Source: Sphingobium jiangsuense (GTDB lineage: Bacteria; Pseudomonadota; Alphaproteobacteria; Sphingomonadales; Sphingomonadaceae). Taken from it: DNA of 64,000 bases. The position numbers and the translations under genes are program-made. The notes beneath the pieces are model-generated. The model did not search any database. It had not been told where the DNA came from and saw nothing but the letters and a program-made list of their open reading frames with translations. The stretch's first letter is position 1. Every line of letters begins with the position of its first letter. Below, piece after piece: positions 31,861-41,242 of the stretch. The stretch is taken from NCBI RefSeq assembly GCF_014196495.1, contig NZ_JACIDT010000009.1, positions 154,140-218,139 of the forward strand, in the 5' to 3' direction.

Positions 31861-33404
31861 TCGCGCTGCACCGGCGGCTGGCATGGCTGGCGCAGGCGCA
31901 GCCGGACGCCCCCGCGATCATCGACGCGCGCGGCCTTATGACCTTCGCGCAGGCCCGCGCGCTGGCGGACCGCATGGCGGCGGCGCTGGTCCGCGCGGGG
32001 CTGCGGCCCGGCGACCGTTTCCTCGTGCTGTCCGCGAACCGGCGCGAGAGCCTGCTCGCCTATGTCGCGGCCTCCGCGACCGGCACCGTCTGCACCCATC
32101 TCAACACCCGGCTCAGCCCTGTGGAGCTGGCCGAGATCGCCGCCGACGCCGGGCCGATGCTGGCGCTGGCGGATGCCGAGGGCGCGGCGCGGCTGATCGC
32201 CGGGCAGGGGGATGGGGCGGCCTTCCCGGTGCTGCGTTTCGACCGCGAAGATTTCGGCGCATGGCTCGAAGCGGGCGGCGGCGAGGATGCCGCGCCGGAT
32301 TTCGCCGCCGATCCGCACACGCCGCTGTTCCAGCTCTACACCAGCGGCACCACCGGACGGCCCAGCGGCATCGTCATCGCGCAGGGCGCATGGGCCGCGC
32401 AGATCGAGCAGTTCCGCATGTCCCAGCCCTATGGCCCCGGCGACGGCGTGCTGGTGGTGACGCCCCTGTTCCACATCGCCGCCGCGATCACCGCCTTTGC
32501 CGCGCTGGTTTCCGGCGCGCGGATCGAATTGCCGGAGCGCTTCGACGCCGATCGGGCGCTCGACGCCTTTGCCGATGGTTCGGTCGCGGGCACGATGATG
32601 GTTCCGGCGATGATCGACAGCATCGTCGCGGCGGCCGACCGCCGGGGCCTCGCCCGTGTCGAGGGCGTGCGGCGCATCTGCTACGGCGCCTCGCCGATCA
32701 CCGAGGGGCTGCTGCGCCGCGCGCTCGACCTGTTCGGCTGCGATTTCATCCAGGGCTATGGGCTGACCGAGACGGCCGGGGTCGCCACGCTGCTGCTGCC
32801 CGCCGATCACCGGCTGGCGCTGGCGGGCCGCGCTGAGCTGCTGCGCTCGGCGGGCCGCCCGGTGATGGGCGCGGACGTGCGGATCGCGCTGGAGGACGGA
32901 GGCATCGCCGCGCCCGGCGAGGTCGGCGAGATCCAGATGCGCGGACCCAACCTCTTTTCCGGCTATTACAACAATGCGGAGCGCACCGCCTCGGCGTGGA
33001 CGGAGGATGGCTGGTTCCGCTCCGGCGATGCGGGCTATAGCGATGCGGACGGCTATGTCTTCGTGATCGACCGGATCAAGGATCTGGTCATCACCGGCGG
33101 CGAGAATGTGTTCCCGCAGGAGGTCGAACGCGTGATCGCGGCCCATCCGGCCGTTGCCGAGGTGGCGGTCTACGGCGTGCCGGACGCGCGCTGGGGAGAG
33201 GCCGTCGCCGCCGCACTCGTGCTGAAGGACGGGCAGGCATTCGACGAGGCGGCGATGCGCGCATTCGTCGACCGGCGCCTCGCCCGGTTCAAGGCGCCCC
33301 GGCACTATCGCCTCCTTGCAGAGCTTCCCCGCAACGCCACCGGCAAGGTCCTGCGCAGGGCGCTGGCGGGCGCGCATCGGGAAGAAGGGGCCGTGGCCGG
33401 CTGA
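31857..33404 (+). CDS. AMP-forming acyl-CoA synthetase/ligase
   Basis: 515 aa from ATG 31857. Core motifs of the ANL superfamily: P-loop LYTSGTTGRPSG (about residue 160), IQGYGLTETAGV (about 300), GWFRSGDAGYSDADGY and the hinge IKDLVITGGENVFPQEVE, and the C-terminal Lys in LPRNATGKVLRRAL. It makes an acyl- or aryl-CoA thioester from ATP, CoA and a carboxylic acid, perhaps the side-chain or acid released by the C-C hydrolase, which the thiolase at 36113 could then split. The substrate cannot be told. Confidence 0.93.
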   Translation: MIALHRRLAWLAQAQPDAPAIIDARGLMTFAQARALADRMAAALVRAGLRPGDRFLVLSANRRESLLAYVAASATGTVCTHLNTRLSPVELAEIAADAGPMLALADAEGAARLIAGQGDGAAFPVLRFDREDFGAWLEAGGGEDAAPDFAADPHTPLFQLYTSGTTGRPSGIVIAQGAWAAQIEQFRMSQPYGPGDGVLVVTPLFHIAAAITAFAALVSGARIELPERFDADRALDAFADGSVAGTMMVPAMIDSIVAAADRRGLARVEGVRRICYGASPITEGLLRRALDLFGCDFIQGYGLTETAGVATLLLPADHRLALAGRAELLRSAGRPVMGADVRIALEDGGIAAPGEVGEIQMRGPNLFSGYYNNAERTASAWTEDGWFRSGDAGYSDADGYVFVIDRIKDLVITGGENVFPQEVERVIAAHPAVAEVAVYGVPDARWGEAVAAALVLKDGQAFDEAAMRAFVDRRLARFKAPRHYRLLAELPRNATGKVLRRALAGAHREEGAVAG

Positions 33405-33447
33405 TCCGGCGGCGGAAGATAACGAGAAGAGAGACAGGAGAGAGAAT

Positions 33448-35808
33448 ATGATGAGGAGAGTGAAAACCCTGTTGGCCGGGTCGGGCGTGCTGCTGGCTGT
33501 CGTTGCCAGCCCCGCGCTGGCGCAGCAGGCGGGCGGGCAGGGCGCCGAATCCGAATCCGGGAATGTCGGCGTGGGCGATATCGTCGTCACCGCGAACCGG
33601 CGCTCGGAAAATCTGCAAAAGGTGCCGGTGACGGTGGCCGCGCTCGGTGCGAGCGAGCTGGAGGCGAAGGGCGTCAGCGACGCGACCGCGCTCAACGGCA
33701 TCGTGCCCAATCTGCGCGTCAATTCGCCCTTCTCCGAAACCCAGCCCAATTTCACCGTGCGCGGCATCGGCGTCGCCAACGAGTTCAACCCCAATGCGCA
33801 ATCGCCGATCGGCGTCTATTTCGACGAGGTCTATCAGGGCTTCCGCGCCAGCCACGGCGCGGCGCTGTTCGATCTGGAACGGATCGAGGTGCTGAAGGGG
33901 CCGCAAGGCACGCTTTACGGGCGCAACACCACCGGCGGCGCGATCAACATCATCACGCGGCGGCCGGAACTCAGCGGCGCGAACGGCTATCTGACCGCAG
34001 GCTACGGCAATTATAACCGCTTCACCATGACGGCGGCGGCGGAGGCCACGCTGGTCGAGGACAGGCTGGGCGTGCGCGCGGCGGTGACGCGGCTCTATCG
34101 CGACGGCGTGATCAGGAATGTGACCGGCCGCTATGGCGCGGCCAACCCCTATGTGGGGAACAAGGATTATGATTCGATCGACAGCTGGGCGGGCCGCCTG
34201 ACCGTGCGCGCCCGGCCGACCGAAACGCTGGACATGACGCTGCGCGGCTATTTCTCGAACCAGAAGCCGATCGGCACCACCGGCGTCGTGGTCCAGCTCT
34301 CGCCCGGCGGCGCGGACCTTTCCGGGCGCACGCTGCCCGGCCTGGGCGAGCGCGAATCCGCCGCGACCAACCAGGGGCGCTATCGCACCAAATCCTGGGG
34401 CGTCAGCCTCAAGACCGACTGGGCGCTGGGCGCGGTCGATCTGACCTCGGTCACCGGTTACGATCACGGATCGCTGAACCAGCCGTTCGACTTCGACGGA
34501 TCGCCCAGCCTGATCGGCCAGTGGGATCCCAACACCGCCAAATTCCGCTCGGTCGGGCAGGATCTGCACGCCACCTATGAGGGCGGCGGCTTCAAGCTGA
34601 TCGGCGGCGTCTATTATGGCTGGCAGCGGGTGGACCTGCTCAACCGCTATTTCTACCTCGGCGTGTTCAACGATCTGGCGGGGCCGGGGCAGTTCAACCC
34701 GGCGGGCCAGTTCTTCCCCGGCCTGCCGCCGACGGCGATCGACGCGCGCCAGCAGATGCGGCAGTCGCAATCGACTTATGCCGCCTATCTCGAAGCGGAG
34801 ATCAGGCTGGCCGAGCGCGTCAAGCTGACGCTGGGCGGCCGCCTGACGCATGAGAAGGTGGGGCTGACCGATTTCAGCTCGCTGCTCTACGACAGCAGCC
34901 GCAACCCGGCGCTCTACACTTATTCGTCGAGCGGGGCGAACAGCGCCGCGCCGGGCGCGCCGGTGCTGACCGGCATCGTTCCCGACGTCACGCGCAAGAT
35001 CACCGAGCCGACGGGCCGCGCGATCCTGAGCTATGAGGTGACCGACAGCGCGATGCTCTACGCCAGCTACAGCCACGGCTATCGTTCGGGGTCGTTCAAC
35101 GGCCAGTCGATCGTGCCCGTGCCGAACTTCGTGCCCGCCGAGTTCGCCGACGCGCTGGAGGCGGGCTTCAAGGCGCGCTTCTTCGACAACGACCTCCAGA
35201 TCAACGGTGCGTTGTTCTACAACAAATATAAGGGCCAGCAGGTTCAGGAAATCCAGAACGGCGCGGCCTTCCTCCGCTCGCTGAACGGGCGGATGTACGG
35301 GTTCGAACTGGACCTGAAGGCGCTGCCGCATCCGCGTGTCCGGCTGGAGGCCTCGCTCGGCTATCTCAACACCCGCTATGACGACGGCCAGTTCCTCGCG
35401 CCCGGCGATCCGGCCGCGACCGACCCGCGCGGCATCGCGCTGGGCGGCAACGCCTTCCCCTTCGCCCCGCAATGGACGGCGAGCTTTTCGCCCGCCTTCA
35501 CGCTCGCGCAGTTCGACCGGTCCAGCGTCACCTTGCAGGGCGACGTGACCTATGTGTCGCGGCAATATTTCGACCCGTTCAACGACCGGCAGGCCGCCGG
35601 GCCGCTGCGTGAGGGGCAACGCGGCTATGCGCTGGCCAATGCCAGCCTGCGCTACGACGCGGAGGCGTTCAGCGCGTCCTTCTGGGTGCGGAACCTGTTC
35701 GACAAATATTACAACGCCTATGGCCTCAATATCGAAAGCTTCGGCTTCGACTTCTTCACCCCCGGCGCGCCGCGCACCTATGGGGTGGAGGCGACGATCC
35801 GGTTCTGA
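33448..35808 (+). CDS. TonB-dependent outer-membrane receptor 2
   Basis: 786 aa. Signal peptide MMRRVKTLLAGSGVLLAVV then ASPALAQQ (cleavage near residue 25). Plug with DIVVTANRRSENLQKVPVTV and KGPQGTLYGRNTTGGAINIITRRP; barrel ending VEATIRF. The start at 33448 has CAGGAGAGAG upstream; a second ATG follows at 33451. Last gene of the AraC-controlled operon, 43 bp after the CoA ligase gene, and followed by a terminator. Likely imports the substrate of this second pathway. Confidence 0.95.
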   Translation: MMRRVKTLLAGSGVLLAVVASPALAQQAGGQGAESESGNVGVGDIVVTANRRSENLQKVPVTVAALGASELEAKGVSDATALNGIVPNLRVNSPFSETQPNFTVRGIGVANEFNPNAQSPIGVYFDEVYQGFRASHGAALFDLERIEVLKGPQGTLYGRNTTGGAINIITRRPELSGANGYLTAGYGNYNRFTMTAAAEATLVEDRLGVRAAVTRLYRDGVIRNVTGRYGAANPYVGNKDYDSIDSWAGRLTVRARPTETLDMTLRGYFSNQKPIGTTGVVVQLSPGGADLSGRTLPGLGERESAATNQGRYRTKSWGVSLKTDWALGAVDLTSVTGYDHGSLNQPFDFDGSPSLIGQWDPNTAKFRSVGQDLHATYEGGGFKLIGGVYYGWQRVDLLNRYFYLGVFNDLAGPGQFNPAGQFFPGLPPTAIDARQQMRQSQSTYAAYLEAEIRLAERVKLTLGGRLTHEKVGLTDFSSLLYDSSRNPALYTYSSSGANSAAPGAPVLTGIVPDVTRKITEPTGRAILSYEVTDSAMLYASYSHGYRSGSFNGQSIVPVPNFVPAEFADALEAGFKARFFDNDLQINGALFYNKYKGQQVQEIQNGAAFLRSLNGRMYGFELDLKALPHPRVRLEASLGYLNTRYDDGQFLAPGDPAATDPRGIALGGNAFPFAPQWTASFSPAFTLAQFDRSSVTLQGDVTYVSRQYFDPFNDRQAAGPLREGQRGYALANASLRYDAEAFSASFWVRNLFDKYYNAYGLNIESFGFDFFTPGAPRTYGVEATIRF

Positions 35809-35815
35809 TTTTGGT

Positions 35816-35858
35816 CCCTCCGTCCCGGTGCTTTCAGCGGGGCGGAGGGGCTTTGTTT
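35816..35858 (+). terminator. Rho-independent terminator after TonB receptor 2
   Basis: An 11-bp stem CCCTCCGTCCC / GGGGCGGAGGG (one G-T pair) with a 12-nt loop, followed by G then CTTTGTTTT. Confidence 0.75.
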
Positions 35859-35928
35859 TGGCGATGATAGTCTTTGCAAACGGGTTCGGGCGGGCGACCG
35901 CTTTTGGCCAGGAGCTTATCTGATCCTT

Positions 35929-36042
35929 ACCGTCACCCTGAACTTGATTAGCTGCGCTGGCCTTCGGCTCAGGGTCCATTTCGCCGGATTGGTCATTGGT
36001 CTGTGGGGCCTGATGGATGCTGAAACAAGCTCAGCATGACGA
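35929..36042. repeat. ~110-bp palindromic element, copy 2 (inverted)
   Basis: Same element as at 15252-15360 but on the opposite strand, with matching ends (CGTCACCCTGAACTTG ... AGCTCAGCATGACG). It fills the gap before the thiolase gene. Confidence 0.85.
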
Positions 36043-36112
36043 TGGGCTATGGCAATCCCCCAACCCGGTTTCCAAACCCTCTATACCCACCTTTTTTCCC
36101 AAGGAGATATCC

Positions 36113-37285
36113 ATGCGTGAGGCCGTTATCGTTTCCACCGCGCGCACGCCGATCGGGCGGGCCTATCGCGGCGCGTTCAATGCGCTGCCCTCGCCGTCGC
36201 TGGCCGCCCATGCCATTCGCGCCGCAGTGGAGCGGGCCGGCATCGCGCCGGAGACGATCGACGATGTGATCCTCGGCGCGGGGCTGCCGCAGGGGGTGCA
36301 AAGCGCAATCGGCCGCACCGCCGCCCTGCGCGCGGGCCTGCCGGTGAGCGTCGCGGGCGTCACCGTCGATCGCCAATGCGCGTCGGGCCTGATGGCGATC
36401 GGCATGGCGGCGCGGCAGGTGATCGTCGACCGCATGGACGTGGTGGTCGCGGGCGGGGTGGAGTCGGTGTCGCTGGTCCAGACCAGGGAGCTGCGCACCG
36501 GCACCGACCCGGAGCTGCTCGCGATCGCGCCGCATGTCTATATGCCGATGCTGGAGACCGCCGAGGTCGTCGCGCGCCGCTACGGCATCTCGCGCGAGCG
36601 GCAGGACGCCTATGCGCTGCAATCGCAGCAGCGCACCGCGCGGGCGCAGGCGGAAGGCGCTTTCGACGAGGAGATCGTGCCCGTCACCGCGACGATGGCG
36701 GTGCAGGATCGCGCCACCGGCGAAACGGCGATGCGCGTCGTCACCATCGACAGGGACGAAGGCAACCGGCCGGAAACGACCGCCGAGGGCCTCGCCGCGC
36801 TGAAACCGGTGGTCGAGGGCGGGGTGATCACCGCGGGCAACGCCTCGCAGCTGTCCGACGGCGCATCGGCCTGCGTCGTCATGGAAGCGCGCGAGGCCGA
36901 ACGGCGCGGCCTGCGCCCGCTCGGCCGCTATGTCGGCATCGCGGTCGCGGGCACGGAGCCGGACGAGATGGGCGTCGGCCCGGTCGCCGCCGTGCCGAAG
37001 CTGCTCGACCGCTTCGGGCTGAAGATGGACGACATCGGCCTGTGGGAATTGAACGAGGCGTTCGCCGTGCAGGTGCTGCATTGCCGCGACCGGCTCGGCA
37101 TTCCGGACGAGCGGCTGAACGTCGACGGCGGCGCGATCTCCATCGGCCATCCCTATGGCATGTCGGGCGCGCGCATGGTCGGCCACGCGCTGATCGAAGG
37201 CCGCAGACGCGGCGCGCGCCATGTCGTCGTGACCATGTGCGTGGGCGGCGGCATGGGGGCGGCGGGGCTGTTCGAGATAGTCTGA
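36113..37285 (+). CDS. Thiolase (acetyl-CoA acyltransferase)
   Basis: 390 aa from ATG 36113 with a near-perfect AAGGAGATA ribosome-binding site. Nucleophile Cys-89 in [10 protein letters not shown], the His motif in [17 protein letters not shown], and the second Cys in [13 protein letters not shown]. These are complete degradative thiolase motifs. It may cleave a beta-ketoacyl-CoA derived from a side-chain or alicyclic part of the substrate after activation by the ligase at 31857, yielding acetyl-CoA. Alternatively it is biosynthetic, but the context is catabolic. Convergent with the aldolase gene. Confidence 0.94.
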   Translation: MREAVIVSTARTPIGRAYRGAFNALPSPSLAAHAIRAAVERAGIAPETIDDVILGAGLPQGVQSAIGRTAALRAGLPVSVAGVTVDRQCASGLMAIGMAARQVIVDRMDVVVAGGVESVSLVQTRELRTGTDPELLAIAPHVYMPMLETAEVVARRYGISRERQDAYALQSQQRTARAQAEGAFDEEIVPVTATMAVQDRATGETAMRVVTIDRDEGNRPETTAEGLAALKPVVEGGVITAGNASQLSDGASACVVMEAREAERRGLRPLGRYVGIAVAGTEPDEMGVGPVAAVPKLLDRFGLKMDDIGLWELNEAFAVQVLHCRDRLGIPDERLNVDGGAISIGHPYGMSGARMVGHALIEGRRRGARHVVVTMCVGGGMGAAGLFEIV

Positions 37286-37304
37286 GAACAAGCTCCGAAA
37301 GGGC

Positions 37305-37336
37305 TGGGTGGACCTGCGGGCGACCGCAGGCCCACC
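37305..37336. terminator. Hairpin between convergent thiolase and aldolase genes
   Basis: GTGGACCTGCGG can pair with CCGCAGGCCCAC across a short loop in the 60-bp convergent gap; there is no T-run, so it would be an imperfect bidirectional terminator at best. Confidence 0.35.
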
Positions 37337-37345
37337 TAATGCACC

Positions 37346-38377
37346 CTAGCCCGCCTGCGCCTTCAGCATGTCGAGCGCGACGTCGACGATCATGTCCTCC
37401 TGCCCGCCGACCATCTTGCGGCGGCCCAGTTCGACGAGGATCGCGCGGGTGTCGATGCCATATTCGGCGCTCGCCTTCTCCGCATGGCGAAGGAAGCTGG
37501 AATAGACGCCCGCATAGCCCAGCGTCAGCGTCTCGCGGTCGACGCGGACGGGGCGGTCCTGCAACGGGCGCACCAGATCCTCGGCCGCGTCCATCAGCGC
37601 ATAGAGGTCCGTCCCGTGGTTCCAGCCATGGACGTCCGCCGCCGCGATGAACACCTCCAGCGGCGCATTGCCCGCGCCCGCGCCCATGCCCGCGAGGCTG
37701 GCGTCGACGCGCACCGCGCCGTTCTGCACCGCGACGATGCTGTTCGCGACGCCGAGCGACAGATTGTGATGGGCATGGACGCCGCGCTGCGTCTCCGGCT
37801 TCAGCACCCGGTCATAGGCTTGCAGCCGCGCCGCATACTGGTCCATCGTCATCGCGCCGCCGCTGTCGGTCACATAGACGCAATGCGCGCCGTAGCTTTC
37901 CATCAGCTTCGCCTGCTGCGCCAGCGCCTCCGGCTCGCTCATATGGCTCATCATCAGGAAGCCGGACACGTCCATGCCGAGGCCGCGCGCATAGTCGATA
38001 TGCTGCTTGCTGACGTCCGCCTCGGTGCAATGGGTGGCGACCCGCACGGAGCGCACGCCCATCTCATAGGCATGTTTCAGGTCGTGGATGGTGCCGATGC
38101 CGGGCAGCAGCAGCGTGGTGAGCACGCTATGCTCCAGCACCTCGGCGACCGCGCCGATCCAGTCCCAGTCGGTATGCGCGCCGAAGCCGTAGTTGAACGA
38201 GCTGCCCGACAGGCCGTCGCCATGGGCGACCTCGATCGCGTCGACCTTCGCGCGGTCGAGCGCGCGGGCGATCGCCTTCACATGGTCGAGGCCATATTGG
38301 TGGCGGATCGCGTGCATCCCGTCGCGCAGGGTGACGTCCTGGATATAGAGCTTGTCCGTGGCGGGATCGAAGGTCAT
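37346..38377 (-). CDS. dmpG: 4-hydroxy-2-oxovalerate aldolase
   Basis: 343 aa, the standard length for DmpG/BphI/MhpE. Catalytic and metal motifs are clear: [17 protein letters not shown] near the N-terminus, [28 protein letters not shown] and the metal-binding [12 protein letters not shown]. It splits 4-hydroxy-2-oxovalerate-type acids into pyruvate and an aldehyde, which is channelled to the acylating dehydrogenase encoded immediately upstream (ATGA overlap). Third and last gene of the leftward lower-pathway operon. Confidence 0.97.
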   Translation of the reverse strand: MTFDPATDKLYIQDVTLRDGMHAIRHQYGLDHVKAIARALDRAKVDAIEVAHGDGLSGSSFNYGFGAHTDWDWIGAVAEVLEHSVLTTLLLPGIGTIHDLKHAYEMGVRSVRVATHCTEADVSKQHIDYARGLGMDVSGFLMMSHMSEPEALAQQAKLMESYGAHCVYVTDSGGAMTMDQYAARLQAYDRVLKPETQRGVHAHHNLSLGVANSIVAVQNGAVRVDASLAGMGAGAGNAPLEVFIAAADVHGWNHGTDLYALMDAAEDLVRPLQDRPVRVDRETLTLGYAGVYSSFLRHAEKASAEYGIDTRAILVELGRRKMVGGQEDMIVDVALDMLKAQAG

Positions 38378-39318
38378 GCGTTCACTCCTTCACGCAGGCG
38401 CGCGGCGATTTTCTCGGCGGTCTTGAGCGCGGCCGAGGTCATGATGTCGAGATTGCCGGCATAGGCGGGCAGATAATGGGCCGCGCCCTCCACTTCGAGG
38501 AAGGTGCTGACCTTGAGGCCGGTAAATTCGCCGTCCATTTCCGGTATGCGCAGCGGGCGGTTGGAGCCGATATGCTCGAACTGCACCGCCTGCTTCAGGC
38601 GATAGCCGGGCACATAGGTCTGCACCTCGGCGACCATGTCGGCGATCGAGCGCTCGATCGCGGCGGTGTCGGTTTCCTCGCACAGGCAATAGACGGTGTC
38701 GCGCATGATCAGCGGCGGCTCGGCCGGGTTGAGGACGATGATCGCCTTGCCCCGCGTCGCGCCGCCGACATCGACGATCGCCTGGCTGGTCGTCTCGGTG
38801 AACTCGTCGATATTCGCGCGGGTGCCCGGCCCCGCGCTCTTCGAGGCGATGGAGGCGACGATCTCGCCATAATGCACCTTCGCCACGCGGCTCACCGCAT
38901 GGACGATGGGGATCGTCGCCTGCCCGCCGCAGGTCACCATGTTGACATTGGCCGCGTCGAGGAAGCTGTCGCCATTGACCGGCGGCACCACATAGGGGCC
39001 GATGGCCGCAGGCGTCAGGTCGACCACGCGCTTGCCGTGCTGTTGCAGTATCTCGTTGTGCCGCGCATGCGCGCCCGCCGAAGTCGCGTCGAACACGATG
39101 CCGATGCGGTCGAAGCCGGGCATCGCGACCAGCCCCTCAATCCCCCCGGCGGTGGTGGGCACGCCCAGCCGCGCGGCGCGCTTCAGCCCGTCCGATTCCG
39201 GGTCGATGCCGACGAAGGCGCCCATTTCGAGGCTGTCGGACAGGCGCATGATCTTGATCATCAGGTCGGTGCCGATATTGCCCGATCCGATGATCGCCAC
39301 TGGCAGTTTGTCGCTCAT
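38374..39318 (-). CDS. Acylating acetaldehyde/propionaldehyde dehydrogenase
   Basis: 314 aa from ATG 39318. Rossmann motif [17 protein letters not shown] at the N-terminus and the active-site Cys in [17 protein letters not shown] match DmpF/BphJ/MhpF. It oxidises the aldehyde from the aldolase to acetyl- or propionyl-CoA with NAD+ and forms a substrate-channelling complex with that enzyme. Overlaps the aldolase gene by 4 bp (ATGA) and begins 4 bp after the hydratase gene. Confidence 0.96.
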   Translation of the reverse strand: MSDKLPVAIIGSGNIGTDLMIKIMRLSDSLEMGAFVGIDPESDGLKRAARLGVPTTAGGIEGLVAMPGFDRIGIVFDATSAGAHARHNEILQQHGKRVVDLTPAAIGPYVVPPVNGDSFLDAANVNMVTCGGQATIPIVHAVSRVAKVHYGEIVASIASKSAGPGTRANIDEFTETTSQAIVDVGGATRGKAIIVLNPAEPPLIMRDTVYCLCEETDTAAIERSIADMVAEVQTYVPGYRLKQAVQFEHIGSNRPLRIPEMDGEFTGLKVSTFLEVEGAAHYLPAYAGNLDIMTSAALKTAEKIAARLREGVNA

Positions 39319-39322
39319 CTTC

Positions 39323-40099
39323 TCAATCCTTATACTGGAAGGAAACCGTGCCGAGGCCGCCGATGCTGACGCGGATATCGTCGCCCGGCGCCATCGGCAC
39401 CATGGGCCCAAGCGCGCCGGTCAGCACGATATCGCCCTTGCGCAGCGGTTCGCCCTGCGCGGCGAGGGTGTTGGCAAGCCATGTCGCCGCCTCCAGCGGA
39501 TGGCCGAGGCAGGCCGCGCCCGCGCCGAGCGAGGCGACCTCGCCATTCTTCTCCAGCACCATGCCGCAGCTCCACAGATCGAGCCCGGCCAGCGGCTTGC
39601 GCTCGCGCCCCAGCACGAACAGCGCGGAGGAGCCGTTGTCGGCGACGGTGTCGGCGAAGCTGATCTTCCAGTCGGCGATGCGGCTGTCGACGATCTCGAT
39701 CGCGGCCATCGCCGTGTCGACGGCGGCCTCGACCTCCGCGCGGGTGACCGCGCGGGCGGGCAGGTCCGCGCCCAATATCACCGCGATCTCCGCCTCGGCC
39801 TTGGGCTGGATGAGGCGGGAGGGCGAGACGTTGGCGCCGTCGGCCACCTCCATGTCGTCGAACAGCACGCCGAAATCGGGCTGGTCGACGCCGAGCTGCG
39901 CCTGCACCGCCTTGGCCGTCAGCCCGACCTTGCGGCCGACGATGCGGCGGCCTTCCGCTTCCCAGAAGCGGGTGTTGATCGCCTGCACCGCATAGGCGCC
40001 CGCGCCGTCCGCCGGGTCGAGGCTGTCGCGCAGCGGCGCGATCACGCCCTCGCTATAGGCCCGGCGCAGCCGTTCCGCCGCCTGTTCATGATCGGACAT
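39323..40099 (-). CDS. 2-oxo-pent-4-enoate (2-hydroxypentadienoate) hydratase
   Basis: 258 aa from ATG 40099 (GAGGATTG upstream). FAH-fold hydratase of the MhpD/DmpE/BphH type, with [29 protein letters not shown], the metal Glu residues in [11 protein letters not shown], the metal Asp region [10 protein letters not shown], and [12 protein letters not shown] at the C-terminus. It adds water to the dienoate released by the C-C hydrolases to give 4-hydroxy-2-oxo acids for the aldolase. First gene of the operon hydratase - dehydrogenase - aldolase, divergent from the IclR gene. Confidence 0.94.
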   Translation of the reverse strand: MSDHEQAAERLRRAYSEGVIAPLRDSLDPADGAGAYAVQAINTRFWEAEGRRIVGRKVGLTAKAVQAQLGVDQPDFGVLFDDMEVADGANVSPSRLIQPKAEAEIAVILGADLPARAVTRAEVEAAVDTAMAAIEIVDSRIADWKISFADTVADNGSSALFVLGRERKPLAGLDLWSCGMVLEKNGEVASLGAGAACLGHPLEAATWLANTLAAQGEPLRKGDIVLTGALGPMVPMAPGDDIRVSIGGLGTVSFQYKD

Positions 40100-40178
40100 C
40101 AATCCTCGTCCCTTGCCTTCGTTTCGTTGCAGCCTGTTTATCACCGGCAAGGGGTTGCAGCCATAGGAGGCGCCAGTC

Positions 40179-40201
40179 TATCTCCCACTCTATGAGAGAT
40201 A
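40179..40201. promoter_or_regulatory. Imperfect inverted repeat, possible IclR operator
   Basis: TATCTCCC-N7-GAGAGATA (one mismatch) in the 92-bp divergent gap, overlapping the proposed IclR start. If translation starts at 40201 instead, this would be a classic autoregulatory site. Confidence 0.35.
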
Positions 40202-40986
40202 TGGAATCGCCGGACAGGGTGCTCGACCGGGGGCTGCGGCTGCTGGCCGCGCTGGTGCAGGATGGCGGGCGCAGGCCGCTGACGGAGGTGGCCGCCGCCA
40301 TCGGCCTCTCCCGCGCCAGCGCGCACCGCGCCGCCTCGATGCTTCAGGGCAGCGGCTATCTGATCCGCAGCCGCAGGGGATATTATCATGCCGGCCCCAT
40401 GCTGGCCGCGCTGGGGCAGGCCGCCCGCGCCGAGGCGGTGGTGGCGGGCATCGCCCGGCCCATCCTCGCCGGTCTGGCGCGGCGGCTCGGCTGCCTCGCC
40501 CATCTCGGCGTGTTCGAGCAGGACATGGTCACCTATCTGCTCAAGGAGGGCGCGGGCAAGGACGTGCTGTTCACCCGCGCCGACATGCAGCTGGAGGCCT
40601 ATTGCTCCGGCCTCGGCAAGGTGCTGCTGGCGGCGCAGGAGGAGGAGGCGCTGGCGGCCTATCTGGACAACGGCCCGTTCGTGCGGCTGACGCCCCATAC
40701 GCTTGTCGAGCCTGACGACCTGCGCCGGGAAATCGCGCGCGCGCGCGACCAGGGCTTCGCGCTCGACCGCTTCGAGGCGGCGGAGGATCTGTTCTGCATC
40801 GCCGTGCCGCTGCGGGACGGGGCGGGGCAGGTGTTCGCGGCCGTTTCGCTGTCCTTTCCGTGCCCGGACAAGACGCCGCCGGACTGGAGCCGCGCGCTGG
40901 AGTCGCTGAAACGCGCGGCGGGCCAGATCGAGGAGCGGATGAGGGACTATTGGGGTGGAGAGCGAAGCTCAGGCGCGGCGCCATAG
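40192..40986 (+). CDS. IclR-family transcriptional regulator
   Basis: 264 aa (or 261 if it starts at ATG 40201). N-terminal winged helix: VLDRGLRLLAALVQDGGRRPLTEVAAAIGLSRASAHRAASMLQGSGYL (about 10-60). C-terminal IclR effector domain with GLGKVLLAAQEEEALAAYL and ALDRFEAAEDLFCIAVPLRDG. It likely controls the divergent hydratase-dehydrogenase-aldolase operon in response to an aromatic or 2-oxo acid. Its TAG stop is the first three bases of the 101-bp repeat that follows. Confidence 0.92.
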   Translation: MRDMESPDRVLDRGLRLLAALVQDGGRRPLTEVAAAIGLSRASAHRAASMLQGSGYLIRSRRGYYHAGPMLAALGQAARAEAVVAGIARPILAGLARRLGCLAHLGVFEQDMVTYLLKEGAGKDVLFTRADMQLEAYCSGLGKVLLAAQEEEALAAYLDNGPFVRLTPHTLVEPDDLRREIARARDQGFALDRFEAAEDLFCIAVPLRDGAGQVFAAVSLSFPCPDKTPPDWSRALESLKRAAGQIEERMRDYWGGERSSGAAP

Positions 40987-41084
40987 AGCGTTTTCAAGTC
41001 AGATGGAACATCTGACGGCTCGGAAAACGCGGAAAACAAGGAACTTCCAGACTCTGTCCGGTTCAATCTGAACAGGACAGAGTC
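40984..41084. repeat. 101-bp double-hairpin repeat, copy A
   Basis: Starts TAGAGCGTTTTC at the stop codon of the IclR gene. Contains a first hairpin (GTCAGATG / CATCTGAC inside CGTTTTC / GAAAACG) and a second 15-bp hairpin GACTCTGTCCGGTTC / GAACAGGACAGAGTC with one mismatch. Copy B at 61174-61274 is in direct orientation and differs at only a handful of positions by eye. Confidence 0.9.
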
Positions 41085-41092
41085 TAGAGTTC

Positions 41093-41221
41093 ACGCGGAG
41101 GCGCGGAGACGCGGAGATAATGGCGCGAAGCGCTGTTTCTCCCGCTGACATCAGGAGCTGAGGCAGCTTGGACTCAGGGGGGCCTGCGGCTCGGACTCTC
41201 TCCGCGTCTCCGCGTGCTCAT
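41093..41221. repeat. Inverted repeat of CGCGGAGACGCGGAG type
   Basis: Left end CACGCGGAGGCGCGGAGACGC (41093 on) and right end TCCGCGTCTCCGCGTG (to about 41219) are mutually inverted, enclosing ~80 bp with no open frame of note. It occupies the rest of the convergent gap 41085-41242. Confidence 0.6.
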
Positions 41222-41242
41222 CATCTTCCGGGCTGGCCGCGC

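Noticed and set aside
2854..40099. Steroid-degradation (Hsa/Tes) cluster
   Set aside because: HsaA-like, extradiol, C-C hydrolase and lower-pathway genes fit, but no ketosteroid dehydrogenase, 9-alpha-hydroxylase pair or side-chain cluster is present. Other aromatic pathways use the same set, so I did not name the substrate.
40984..41221. CRISPR array or insertion-sequence remnant
   Set aside because: Only one copy of the double-hairpin plus an unrelated inverted repeat here; no spacers, no transposase, no target-site duplication seen.
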